From contig NC_135553.1 of NCBI RefSeq assembly GCF_964340395.1, positions 9,934,501-9,998,500 on the forward strand: DNA of 64,000 nucleotides. Reading direction: 5' to 3'. Origin of the DNA: Glandiceps talaboti (taxonomy: Eukaryota > Hemichordata > Enteropneusta > Spengelidae). Both the position numbers and the translations under genes were made by a program. Shown one piece after another: positions 1 through 10,673 of the stretch. Each line of letters opens with the position of its first letter. Position 1 is the first letter of the stretch. Below the pieces are notes generated by a model. That model made no database searches. It was not told the origin of the DNA and saw only the letters and a list, made by a program, of their open reading frames with translations.

Positions 1-1020
1 TGACACTGAAGTGTTCATGGTTGACGATCTATTACATTTATACAAATTGACATGAAATTACTCACACAGTACTACATTAACGGAGTATGAGAATGTTTCC
101 CTATAAAGATGTACAACCAATCGAGAATTCGTGATAGTTTTGATATGTAGTGATGATGCCTGTAATATCAGTTTTTTTCTGTGCGTATTTCTTCGACTAA
201 AACCCAAAATAAAAACAAGAAGTCTTAAATTTGTTGACATCAGTTATCGACATTTATGTGGTCAATTGAGGTCAAACATTAATGTATGTTTGCTTTATAC
301 TCAGATCAATGCAGTGAATTGTCTTTATACGTCATAATAGCGGTCGTATCAATATTACAAATGCACTCCCTCCTTCCACCCCACCATAACTGATGTCCCT
401 CACATTGAACAGTATAGACTCAATACAAGGTTAAAATCTTCCAATATACGGTGTTATATGTTGTATCATTCAAAGCCCTAGATCTACTGAACTCACTATT
501 TTTCTCTTTAGTTTTTACGGCAATTCAGACTCAGTGTGACATTGGGGAAAGGGACTGATGGCACGTCGTAGCTACAAAGGTACCGAATACTTCAGAAAAA
601 AACAAGGTGATGTGATCGTTCGGCACACTTTGATACTAGGTTGTAAAACCAAGGTCGCTTTCACACTAGAGATTACTTGTAGATAACCGTTGACCCGAAT
701 TCGCTTTCTGATTACAATCAACAATACTTACCCGTACCAGTACGGATTTGATTTGACCGTAATTTATGATTAGATTACGATTAGATATGCTAGCCTCATA
801 CCTCCTTGCTCAGACCACGTAGCGGGCTGTAGACAAACCCTGGTTAGCCACGTAGCAGTGGGGTAGATCATGTAGAAACACATAAACGAAGTCTATTTTA
901 TTTCAACAAAAAGGGCCTTTCGAAATAATACCATCGTCCATGTATTGAACACCTGACATGCACCCATATAGACAGACGCACGAACGGACAGCAGGTGGAC
1001 GCAGGAAAGGATAGTGTGAG

Positions 1021-1139
1021 TTTGTGAGTGAGTGAGTGAGTGAGTTTGTTTGTTTGTTTGTTTGTTTGTTTGTTTGTTTGTTTGTTTGTTTGTTTGTTTG
1101 TTAGTGAGTGAGTGAGTGAGTGAGTGAGTGAATGGGTGG

Positions 1140-1185
<46 letters not shown>

Positions 1186-1186
1186 G
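1021..1186. repeat. Compound microsatellite (TGAG)n, (TTTG)n, (TATC)n
   Basis: Runs of TGAG, then about 15 copies of TTTG, then TGAG again, then about 11 copies of TATC are directly visible. It is simple sequence with no coding meaning. Confidence 0.95.
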
Positions 1187-2964
1187 ACGGCCTGTCTGTC
1201 CGTATAACTACATGTCTACATGTCTTTGAGGATAGCTGACTGCAAGTCGGTCTGACTCATTCCGAATTGAAGGCTTCTAGTATATATATAGTTCGTTTGT
1301 ATGAAATGGTATGATTTATACTGGAAATATCACTCAACAACCATTTCTGATGAGCTTGATCATAAATTCCAATCGTTTCTTTGTCAGTACTTTTTTGTAA
1401 GAAATTTTAGAAAATTAAACCTGTACTCTTTCAAGATTTTGTGTGGTTTATTTTTTGTTTATTTGGAGAGACACGTTTTCTCTCTTCTGTGACATGCAGT
1501 ACGAACGAGAAATGTATGGATATATCAAATTACTAACATGCAAGTTTCAAGATATACATGTATCAAAAGTACCTAAAGAAGGGTATAATTGTTCGATGTT
1601 TTATGGTAGTTGTTTTTTCCAAACAGGGTGCAACTACAAATAAAACTATATGTAGCCTTTACGACCTTGCTTACTAACTTCAAATCTGCTATAAAGTGAA
1701 CGTGACTGGCGGTAGCAACTCAACAACCTTAATTATTTTCGCTATGATCGGCATTTCGTTTTACTCTTTGATGGTGATTTATTGTAACGAAAGTGTAAGG
1801 TGACTTGGCAACCTATAAAGTTTCTTATTTTGGCAATTTATTCAAGGATTCTTATTGGTTCGCTTATCATTGCAGCAATTCAAACACTCTCGAAAGGTTT
1901 TAAAGGTATTTATCACTCCTCCAATCTGTATAAAACGTTATCGCTAGATCTCTCACCTTATCGACCAGTTAAAACTGACGAATTCTTGAAGATAATAAAC
2001 GTGACAATTCTAGACCTGATGCAGACATTCCTGAAGTGGTATATACGTGTGTGTACATACCATACCATTCTTTGTAGGCATGTAGGACTGTCACTAATAT
2101 TTAAGAAAACTAACCCTCGTTCCACGATGAAACGACGGTAAGAAGATTTTTTGTCGAAATGTTATGATTGAGGTTATATTTTCACTTTACCATGAATATG
2201 AATATTGAAATGTAATTGAATCATGCGTAGAATATATATACATATGTTGTTTCATGCACGAACATAGTTGATTACATGCATCATAAATAAATGCCTTAGT
2301 ACGTGTAGGTCATCGTTCGACCGCACGGGGGCGTGATTTGTTACCCTACTTACGACCAGGAGCAGGGTCAAACGACGGAAATACAAATTATTGACAAGAA
2401 TCGATGTTTACAGGTGGTCGGGTATGGTCATCAAAGCTACAGGAAGAGTGACGTTCGGCTGTGGTAATATTTGTTTACTCGTGTGAATCATTTGTCCTCG
2501 TCATTTTTTTTGCCAAGGTAGGAGTCGCATGCGTCAGAAAATAACGACAGAACTTTTATTGCGTTAAAAACAACTTTGATTAATAAACACAAAAAACACG
2601 ACTGCCCGCGGCCGAAGCAAACTGGACAGCCCGAGAAAACAAAAAAGAGCTAATTGCCAGCTACTGTCGCAGGTTTATATCTAACTAACCGCTCACAGTA
2701 TATACTGACCCCCAAAACACAATAGGCCTAATTCTAGCTCAACCCACAGACTATAAAGTTTAAACAGTGACTACTAACTGAGAGAAGTTGATGGGGCAAG
2801 TTTTAATACCTGATCATCTCCTTGTGAATCTTACAGATTCTTTTTCCTCACCTTGTGTATAACGACTCAATAGCGTAAGCCATGGTTATTACATATATTT
2901 TAGTTCACTGATGACTCTTCATACCAAAGACACTTGCGACGCAAGATATTTTTCAGAATACAAT

Positions 2965-3165
2965 GAATTATAGATAATATCGACGTATTTGGCCGATAAT
3001 AAGTGAAAGGGGTAAAATAAGACGTGTTTCTAAGATGGTGTAATTCCACGAAAGGCTGTTGTGATATCACACTATATGAATAATGTGGTCCTAGAATCCG
3101 TGTTATTTTACCCTTTTACCCCTTACCCTTATCTGCCATATAGTCTATATTTCCGATAATTTATT
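2965..3165. repeat. Imperfect inverted repeat, MITE-like
   Basis: A left arm containing GTGAAAGGGGTAAAATAAGA is mirrored by a right arm containing TTATTTTACCC and TTTTACCCCTTACC, about 100 bp further on. The outer parts of the arms also pair imperfectly (GATAATATCGAC with a diverged copy near 3150). It looks like an old foldback or MITE remnant with arms of about 60 bp and roughly 70 percent match by eye. Ends and target duplication are not certain. Confidence 0.5.
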
Positions 3166-3462
3166 TATACTTTTAAACATACCTCGGGTCAAAGTGTCCG
3201 TGCTTCCTAGACAAAAGTTCACCAAGCTTTCAAGTTGAAGAACAAACAATGTTTGACTAAGATACGTAACAGAGGTCACAACTATTAAAATGAAACAATA
3301 TATGGACTTTCTGTTGACTGTTATTGCGACTACGGGATTTTTCGAATAATTTCACTAATCGTAGCGCTTAATATAGACAGAGAAGAGTTGTCCCATCGTT
3401 CCACACGAACGTCTATGTATGTGTTCTCAGACCATCTATAGTCACGTGGTCTGAGATGGTTA

Positions 3463-4107
3463 AAAAATGAAACATTTTTTTTATAATAATCGCAGAAAAA
3501 AAGTTTATATAAATATGGATGACTCCAAAAAGAATAAAGAAAAAAGAAAGTATACGGATAGACATGGTGCAAAATCGACGCTTAGTGCGCTCGCGACAGC
3601 TGACGAGCTCCGCTGCTTGGCGTGTTCGAGCTCAAACGTATTCCTTGCTTAAACTTGTAATACAGAGCAGGAGCATGAGGCAACAATTCTGGTGAAACCC
3701 GAAAATGATAATGATGTGCTACAGGTGACAAAGGCCCAAGTTAGCTATGAGTCACATTTACATACTTATTTCTTTATTTAAAGTATATTTTAATAAACTC
3801 ATACATATATATATTTGTTATTTTGGGTATGAGGCCAGAAATGATTTGTACGTATGTATTTGTACACTTTCTGGAAACATTTGTAATAATCGCAGAAAAA
3901 GTTTATAATATATAAATATGGAAGACTCTAAAAAAGAATAAAGGAAAAGAAAGTATACGGATAGATTTAGTCTGTAATGCTTTAATGGAACATGATCGAT
4001 CATGGTGCAAAATCGACGCTTAGTTCTCTCGCGACAGCTGACGCGTGACGCGCTGCTTGCCATGCTCGAGCTCCGAACGCATTCCTTGCTTAAACTTGTA
4101 ATACAGA
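3463..4107. repeat. Two diverged direct copies of a ~200-bp segment
   Basis: Copy 1 (3463-3665) and copy 2 (3868-4107) share the same order of blocks: AATAATCGCAGAAAAA, AAAGTATACGGATAGA, GTGCAAAATCGACGCTTAG, CTCGCGACAGCTGACG, ATTCCTTGCTTAAACTTGTA. Copy 2 has an extra block of about 35 bp after the GGATAGA motif. The blocks with CG dinucleotides stand out from the AT-rich surroundings. A short frame in copy 1 starts MDDSKKNKEKRKYTDR, but it is not kept open in copy 2, so coding is unlikely. Confidence 0.75.
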
Positions 4108-4831
4108 GGGGTAGGACACGGCATCGAATAAACCAATCAGGACGCTTCAAATCGAACATGTGACCCATGGATTTTCGCTCGCAGCTCGATACCACCTGCT
4201 GCCCTCTTGTGGTGAGATATATTTTTCGCATGCTGCAATACATTGTGGAGTCTGTGGGACATTAAAACAGATAGCCGAAACAGCACATTATTTGAAATGA
4301 AGCTCCGAAACGTCGCTTCTGTTGTGGGCGATGTGGTTCCAATCTTGCGACGAAAAAGAACACCAGAGTGTGCTACCCCTCCTTTTTTAGCAAATGAGCA
4401 AATTGAGCAAATTGAGCAAATGCCGAGCTCGTGGAGATTGAATTTTCAAAATCCAGTACTTTTATGGACGGTTGCAAAGATTCGAATCATTCGAGCTCGC
4501 GCGACAAGACATATAATTTATATGACCGTTGAGGGCGCTACTCAATGGGTACACCACAGCATACACATGCAGCACACATAGTTAGACATAGTTAGACAAA
4601 CTAAATCACATAAAAGTGTCGTGGCATCGATATCATCAAGGTTCCCCTGTGCTATTTTGTCAAAAGATGTAAGGCACATAAGGTTTACTTCATAGGAACG
4701 GAAAGTACTAGAATACTGTTCTTGTTTACTAAGAGCCCAGCGTAATTGAAAATATATTAGGTATACCCTCCCTATTTAAAGAAGCACCTATATTTGTATT
4801 TGTATATTGGAAACGAAATGTTAATGAAAAT

Positions 4832-5170
4832 TCAAGTCATGTGATCAGATTCTATACGGTTTCCAACTGCAAAATTGTGAAAGCGTTTGAACATATTACC
4901 AGTAGCTAGAACATAGTCATATTTACGCTTTATACCCGGTTCTGATATGTAAGTGAAACTGCCACTTCTGTGTTCATGAAAAAGTCTACCATTAACTATA
5001 TAGTATCCTGTTGAGGAGCAGAATTCAAGCAATTCTTGACCGTAATTATTGACTTCATCTTCAGAAATAAGATAAGGTATATCATAATTATTACATCGTG
5101 TATCGTCGAGTGGTAAATACGTTGTGATCTAAAGCATTTCCAGTCCTACAATGAAAGTCTCCAGCTACAA
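4832..5170 (-). mobile_element. LINE fragment, endonuclease domain
   Basis: Read on the minus strand, the segment gives pieces typical of the apurinic-type endonuclease (EEP fold) of non-LTR retrotransposons. In order these are AGDFHCRTGN near 5160, then ELLEFCSSTGYYIVNGR near 5000-5040, SFTYIS near 4950, DYVLATGNMF near 4900 and ESDHMT at 4832. The order matches the family pattern (GDFNxRTG, L..C....L.I.NGR, T......S.IDY, SDH). The reading frame shifts near 5100 and upstream sequence is replaced by a CATA/GTAC microsatellite, so this is a dead, truncated copy with no reverse transcriptase part. It lies on the downstream side of the subtilase-like exons and may sit in an intron of that gene. 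Confidence 0.8.
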
Positions 5171-5194
5171 CAGCTTCGCACTCGTACGCATGTA

Positions 5195-5320
5195 CTCGTA
5201 CGTACGTACGTACGTACATACATGTATACATACATACACATACATACATACATACATACATACATACATACATACATACATACAGACAGACAGACAGACA
5301 TACATACATACATACATACA

Positions 5321-5352
<32 letters not shown>

Positions 5353-5373
5353 CATACATACATACATACATGT
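5195..5373. repeat. Microsatellite (GTAC)n, (CATA)n, (CAGA)n
   Basis: GTAC repeats pass into CATA repeats interrupted by a block of CAGA repeats. All long open frames through it (CMYV or HTYI repeats) are artefacts of the simple repeat. Confidence 0.95.
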
Positions 5374-5521
5374 ATCTATGTAGAGACCTGCTCTGACTAC
5401 GATCAACAGTTTAAATCTTTCCAACCTACACAAGTGTATATTGTCCGAGTTTTAAATTTGTGTGTATGCATGCGCTTATTTGCCAAAACAAGACAACTAT
5501 ATTTCTTATCGGATTACTTAC

Positions 5522-5819
5522 AGCGTTAATACGGTTTTCTTGGACATCAACAACGGCAACGCCATGAAAAATTTTCTCATACTTTCTTTTCATGGGTATT
5601 CCTAGACCTTCAATGTTTTGCACAAACTCTCCAATGTCCATTTCGTTCTGAAAGGCAAAAAGACAAATTCTCTTACTTGGCGAAGACAGTTACTGCTCTT
5701 TAAATTTTAAAGTCAATACTTTAATTGTTCATTAACAAATTAAACAAATAAAACTATGTAAATTTTCTAGCGTAAGACTAGATTATCTAACTGTACATCA
5801 GAATCTGTGTGGCGTTACC

Positions 5820-5850
<31 letters not shown>

Positions 5851-6061
5851 TGTATGTATGTATGTATGTATGTATGTATGTATGTATGTATGTATGTTTT
5901 CATAGAAATTTGTTGTGTACACATATATTCTATTTTACCTTAAGTTTGATCATGTAGCTGTGGCGAACAGCTTTCCCTGGCTTAGCCTTGAAAAGGGGTG
6001 CTAAGTGATGTCTAGCTGCTCCAGCGGCAGCGACAAACAATGCCAAAATGATGAGTCTCAT
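5522..6061 (-). CDS. Proteinase K-like serine peptidase (S8), 5' exons only
   Basis: Two coding exons are placed. Exon 1 (6061-5939) encodes 41 residues: a signal peptide (MRLIILALFVAAAGAA), then the start of the propeptide with APLFKAKPGKAVRHSYMIKLK. A 5' untranslated exon part begins at 6079 after TTTCAG. Exon 2 (5647-5522, 42 codons, phase 0, splice sites CAG and GTAAGT) encodes KRKYEKIFHGVAVVDV. Together they look like the inhibitor I9 propeptide that precedes the catalytic domain of secreted proteinase K/aqualysin-type subtilases in many invertebrates. The catalytic Asp, His and Ser exons were not found downstream, so they lie outside the window or are lost. The intron between the exons carries a TATG array. 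An upstream non-coding exon may end near 6338 (CG before GTGAGT). The family assignment rests only on the signal peptide and propeptide and is therefore tentative. Confidence 0.6.
5821..5896. repeat. Microsatellite (TATG)n in subtilase-like intron
   Basis: About 19 uninterrupted copies of TATG lie in the intron between the two propeptide exons. Confidence 0.95.
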
Positions 6062-6650
6062 GGCTATGTAATGTCGTATCTGAAATAAAAGACAAGCGCA
6101 CTTAGCGAGTTTCGAATGTTCATGGAGTTCGATATAAGGGTTTTTTTTCAATTGGTTTACAACTGGTATCGATATATATACCACAGGTTGGAAGTTATGA
6201 TTGAAAAGTGACGGAATTCCATGTATTTCTGAGCACAAATACACAAATGTAAAATGATTGACGCAAGACGAGAATAATAGAATCCATGTTTTTGACTGGA
6301 AAGCAAATTTCGAAAAACGAAAAAGATTCGTACTCACCGAATGATTGAGTAAATCTGATAGATGAGCATCGGGACCTTGTTTTTATCACACAGCTTACTA
6401 GAATCGTGTGCAAAATATAATTCTTATTAAAACACCTTTTGTATGTATTTCTTCCTGTAAATGTACGTATGTGGTGATACGTGGCGTGGTGTACGTGGCC
6501 GGTTGAAAGTTCATATTGTCGTACGGTAATTGTGTTGCAAACCTTGTCTATATCACAGGGTGAGTGGACTTGCGCGATCACAGAAACAAGTGTTATGTTA
6601 CCCCTTTCATCAATATTATTGATATTATCAACATTTCATTTATTCTGATA

Positions 6651-6745
6651 GAAATATGTATCTCGGGAAACAAGTGCCTGTTATGTATGGTAGCTAGGAG
6701 TACGTGTGCATACACAGGAACTCGTTTCCCGAGATACGTTCTTTA
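6651..6745. repeat. Short foldback, 31-bp arms
   Basis: The left arm contains ATGTATCTCGGGAAACAAGT and the right arm, on the other strand, ACGTATCTCGGGAAACGAGT. They form a stem of about 31 bp with few mismatches around a loop of about 33 bp. It is probably a minimal MITE or a foldback remnant. Confidence 0.75.
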
Positions 6746-6998
6746 TGTGAACGACACATTAAATTTTGCACATCATCAAACTTTTATCATACGCATGCTA
6801 TTTGTTACATCGGTATACATTCAAGATTCAATGACTTTAAAGTCTTGCAATCTTAACATATTTTACTGTCAGGCCGTGATATGTTTGATTAAAGCAAATA
6901 TTTCCGTCTACTGTATTTCCATCTAGTGCACTGGAAAAGTTAATGTCAGACCAAGGTCACCATTAAGGTTATCGTAGTTGCACTTCTAATATGTATTT

Positions 6999-7038
<40 letters not shown>

Positions 7039-7082
7039 CCCCATCCCCACCCACCCACCCACCCACCACCACCACCCCCAAC
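6999..7082. repeat. Microsatellite (CAA)n then CCCA/CCA-rich
   Basis: About 13 CAA units are followed by CCCA and CCA repeats. Confidence 0.95.
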
Positions 7083-7191
7083 AACTTTAATAGTTGTACA
7101 AATCACAAGTGAATATCGTGCTAGTCAAGGATGACCGACAAATAAGGGGACATGAATTGTACATCTGGTATGAAAACAAAACTTTTGAATT

Positions 7192-7238
7192 ATTATGTAT
7201 GTATGTATGTATGTATGTATGTATGTATGTATGTATGA
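7192..7238. repeat. Microsatellite (TATG)n
   Basis: Eleven TATG units lie directly after TTGAATTAT. Confidence 0.95.
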
Positions 7239-9475
7239 ATACAAACAACACATGACTCCTACGTCGGCGTGTATTGCCCGGATGGCATTTGTGTTGTACC
7301 CCCCCCCCCCCCCGGCTATATAGTCCCTTTTGACATATTCTTCCCATGAAGAATTTCATACACTCATCGACTATGTTTTGATTTTTGATAAGAAGACTGA
7401 CGTCTAATAAACCGACATGTGTCAACAAAGTGGATACACGCCTGTGTCAACATTCAATGTCACACACATATATCGTTACGTTGTGACGAAAATAGCCTAC
7501 ACCATTCAAATATTAAGAGTAGCGGGCGATATTCTTAACTTTTACACAAAAGAAAATCTCGTGATTTACATAAACAAGCTTTGTCAGGTGTCTGACATTC
7601 AGACAATTACAAGTTGGAAGAGACGCATTCCACCACTTTTGTGTCTTTCACCACTTTTGTGTGAATGAATAGACAATTTCTGGAATTTTGGGAATATTAC
7701 CGTACCTGAGTTTTACAGGCTAAAATTTGATAAACTGTGGGTAAGTCGGGGGAGCGGAACCCTTAATGTGATCTCTGGAATGACTTGCAGTAATAAATTC
7801 CAGGACACCGGGAATTATAAAAAGACTGTATAAATATTCAAAAATATCTATGCCGGCAAAATTATCTGACTGTGCTGTGAATTATCAAATGAACTCGGAG
7901 TCCGAATGCGGGTGCATACACAACGAAGGGATTGGCAGTCACGCAATTGGTACAGCTGGCTCAAACCTCAGACCGCTAAAAATACTGAAGATTCCATTGG
8001 CCGTAGAACTGTCTTTAGATGCACAATACTGCTACCACTGTGCGTTACTTGCAAACTTGAATCTGGGCTCTGCTCCCACTGTTCGGTTTGGTCTGTGGAT
8101 AATGTTGTCCCACCTATTTTAGACAGAGCATGATGTACTTTTCCGCGCGCCAAATACGAACTAAGGGAACAAACAGAATTTACGGAAAGGGGGGGGGGGC
8201 TGATGAGAAAATATTTTCTAAAAATTTTTTTTCAAAGTCCCCTTTTCCGTTCAAGAAATGTCGTCGGTCCCCACAGGCTACACTGATTTTTAGTTTTGCT
8301 GTTATACCACTTCCCGTATTCTGGAGATGTGCACATGTATGATACACAACATTAATATAACAGTGGCAATCGACTTCAGTGTCCATACATAATAAGAGAT
8401 TTCTTTACAAATAGATGTGGGATTTACAAGGAGAGGTTGGGTTGTAACCTAGACTTGGAGATACTCAGCCACCAGCTCCCCTACCCCTTAAATTATGATT
8501 TTGAGCAGGCACAGCATCCCCATGATCACTCGTGGGGAGGGTGTGGAAGGGAGTGTTTGACTCCCACGTACGGTGAGCACTTTTCTGAATATAAAACAAT
8601 ATTTTGAATTTGTTTCCGGTACCTCCACCTACCCTCCCTTACGATTTTGCAAAAATGTAAAATGTTAACAATTTACTTCTATTTTCATGTACATCCATGT
8701 ACATCAGCATGCCTTCGCCTTTGTAACAGGAAACAAACACTTCCTAAAGACACGTAGAAGGCCGTTTAGAGGCATAGATTTTAACACTATACACATTGTT
8801 GAAGGCCATGAACTAGTAGAATATTGTCGATACCCCAATTTTTCTCTCAGTACATTATTATATCTTATCGACATTTCAACCCATAATTAGAAAGAGTGAA
8901 ACTCTTTAGTTATGGCTAAGGTCTCCTAATGTCTTGGATTGTATCTATAACACTCTGCAACTAATAAATGCATTGAACACTCTTCTCTCCAGTTTGCCGT
9001 CTTTATATATATAACCCCATTTTCTCTTCAGCCCCCCCCCCCCCCGTAAATTTTGCTTTTTCCCTAAATGTGAATCTTATAGAAAATTGTTGCAAATTGT
9101 TTGGCGGGCAAAGAGTGTGAATCATTTTTAAAAATATTACTGAGACAAAGCTCGACCCATATCTTCTTTGTGGTGTGTCGGTAAACTCAAAGAAACTATT
9201 ATGTTGAAAATGGCAAAAGCGAAAATGGGGAAATACAGAGGTAAGCTTAAGAAGTGTGCTTTATTCTATCTGATGATGTCAGAGGAAGTGTGATCAAGCA
9301 AAACCAACATGACAGGGTATTTTCCTTCAATACATACGATTGTTTGATCATCTCAGTGAACACTAAAATGAATATAAACGATATAGTGTTAACATTGTTC
9401 AATATTTCACGATTTAAAGGAAAATGGACCTGTTATTAACCTTCTCTGAAAATTTTGAAAGGGGTTTTAACGACG

Positions 9476-9763
9476 GTTATGTATGTATGTATGTATGTAT
9501 GTATGTATGTATGTATGTATGTATGTATGTATGTATGTATGTATGTATGTATGTATGTATGTATGTATGTATGTGTGTGTGCGTGCATGCATGTATGCAT
9601 GTATGTATGTATGTATGTATGTATGTATGTATGTATGTATGTATGTATGTATGTATGTATGTATGTATGTATGTATATGTGTGTGTGTGTGCGTGCGTGC
9701 GTGCATGCATGCATGCATGCATGTATGTATGTATGTATGTATGTATGTATGTATGTATGTATT
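9476..9763. repeat. Long (TATG)n array with TGCA/TGTG variants
   Basis: Three blocks of TATG repeats are separated by GTGTGCGTGCATGCATG-type variants. It directly precedes the LINE 3' fragment. Open frames through it are simple-repeat artefacts. Confidence 0.95.
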
Positions 9764-10157
9764 ATAAAGGTAGAGGACGAATATCACTTTCTCGTAATAT
9801 GCCCACTTTATGATAATTTAAGAATCCAATACTTGCCATGTGATATGTTTTTAGAACCAAATTACTTTAAGTTTACTAAGTTTATGAGATCAACCGATTC
9901 AAATATTTTGCTTAAACTCTGCAATTTTGTACATAAAGCAATCAGGCTTAGAGACTAGGTATGTTTGACGTGGTTGCTCCCATTATCATTTGATTGTATA
10001 TATCAATTTTCAGTGAATTTCTCTCAGAACGCTTGTATTTTCAGAGTCTTTCACATTGTATTTATCTTTTCATTTGTTTTTGTTAATACCACTTTTTTTT
10101 CTGATGCATCCACCTTTGCATTTGGGCCGGTGGCCGTGAAACGCAAATAAAACCTAT
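9764..10157 (+). mobile_element. LINE 3' fragment: RT C-terminus plus 3' UTR
   Basis: The plus strand encodes VEDEYHFLVICPLYDNLR, then QYLPCDMF, FTKFMRSTDSNILLKL and FVHKAIRLRD, ending at a TAG at 9956-9958. This is the conserved C-terminal tail of many animal non-LTR reverse transcriptase ORF2 proteins (the E-x-HFL-x-CP-x-Y signature). About 200 bp of 3' UTR follow, with a hairpin-like GGGCCGGTGGCC motif at about 10125 and the final block AAATAAAACCTATTATG, after which a TATG array starts. The rest of the element (endonuclease, catalytic YxDD) is missing, so the copy is strongly 5' truncated, as expected from incomplete target-primed reverse transcription. Confidence 0.85.
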
Positions 10158-10262
10158 TATGTATGTATGTATGTATGTATGTATGTATGTATGTATGTAT
10201 GTATGTATGTATGTATGTATGTATGTATGTATGTATGTATGTATGTATGTATGTATGTATGC
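10158..10262. repeat. (TATG)n array at LINE 3' end
   Basis: About 26 TATG units begin exactly where the LINE 3' UTR stops. It is either the tail of the element or the target array. Confidence 0.95.
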
Positions 10263-10673
10263 AGGTACATGTACGTAGATAGTTACTCATGCTTGCCTTT
10301 ACATAAGCTTATGTCGTTTTATGTCCTTGGCTATTACAGATATCTGAGATATGACACTCATTTTAGGTGTATCATAATGTTTCCTGAACATGAGACATGA
10401 CAAAGTTTCAACCAAAAGTCAAACAGCTTTACTACCATATTATCTGTAATAAACCCAAACTATGTGAACTATGTGAAAGGAGACGACACACCCGTCCCTC
10501 TCACCTCAATTGACCCTCTTATTTCATACATGCGCAGTACTGCTACTGGATTTACGCATTACAATTGTCATGCAAATGAGTTCCCATCATACCTTGCGGA
10601 AACCTATTAAACATTAGAAAGTGTTGAACAGTACATACGTGTTGAGAATCGATCTGTAAACCAAACAATCAAC

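Larger units (their letters stand above)
1..4800. other. Non-coding region, no gene recognised
   Basis: No stretch on either strand resembles a known protein family. Open frames are short and lack plausible splice context. The region holds a microsatellite cluster near 1.0-1.2 kb, an imperfect inverted repeat near 3 kb and a direct duplication between 3.46 and 4.11 kb, each listed separately. The missing 3' exons of the subtilase-like gene at 5.5-6.1 kb (minus strand) should lie in this direction, but I could not find their catalytic motifs here. Confidence 0.6.
6340..9420. other. Non-coding region, no gene recognised
   Basis: No protein family is recognised on either strand. The open frames of 60-130 codons have no related neighbours and no consistent splice context. 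The region contains a small inverted repeat at 6651-6745, CAA/CCCA and TATG microsatellites near 7.0-7.2 kb and poly-C or poly-G tracts near 7302, 8190 and 9033. Confidence 0.6.

Noticed and set aside
1800-2141. 113-codon frame beginning MTWQPIKF
   Set aside because: The apparent start is not ATG, no family is recognised and no neighbouring exons fit.
7850-8133. Overlapping 75-90 codon frames
   Set aside because: Two frames overlap with no recognisable domain and neither shows splice sites or conserved motifs.
9424-9958. Long open frames of MYVC, HTYI and similar repeats in TATG arrays (also near 5.1-5.4 and 10.05-10.4 kb)
   Set aside because: They are translations of a four-base repeat in all frames and have no protein meaning.
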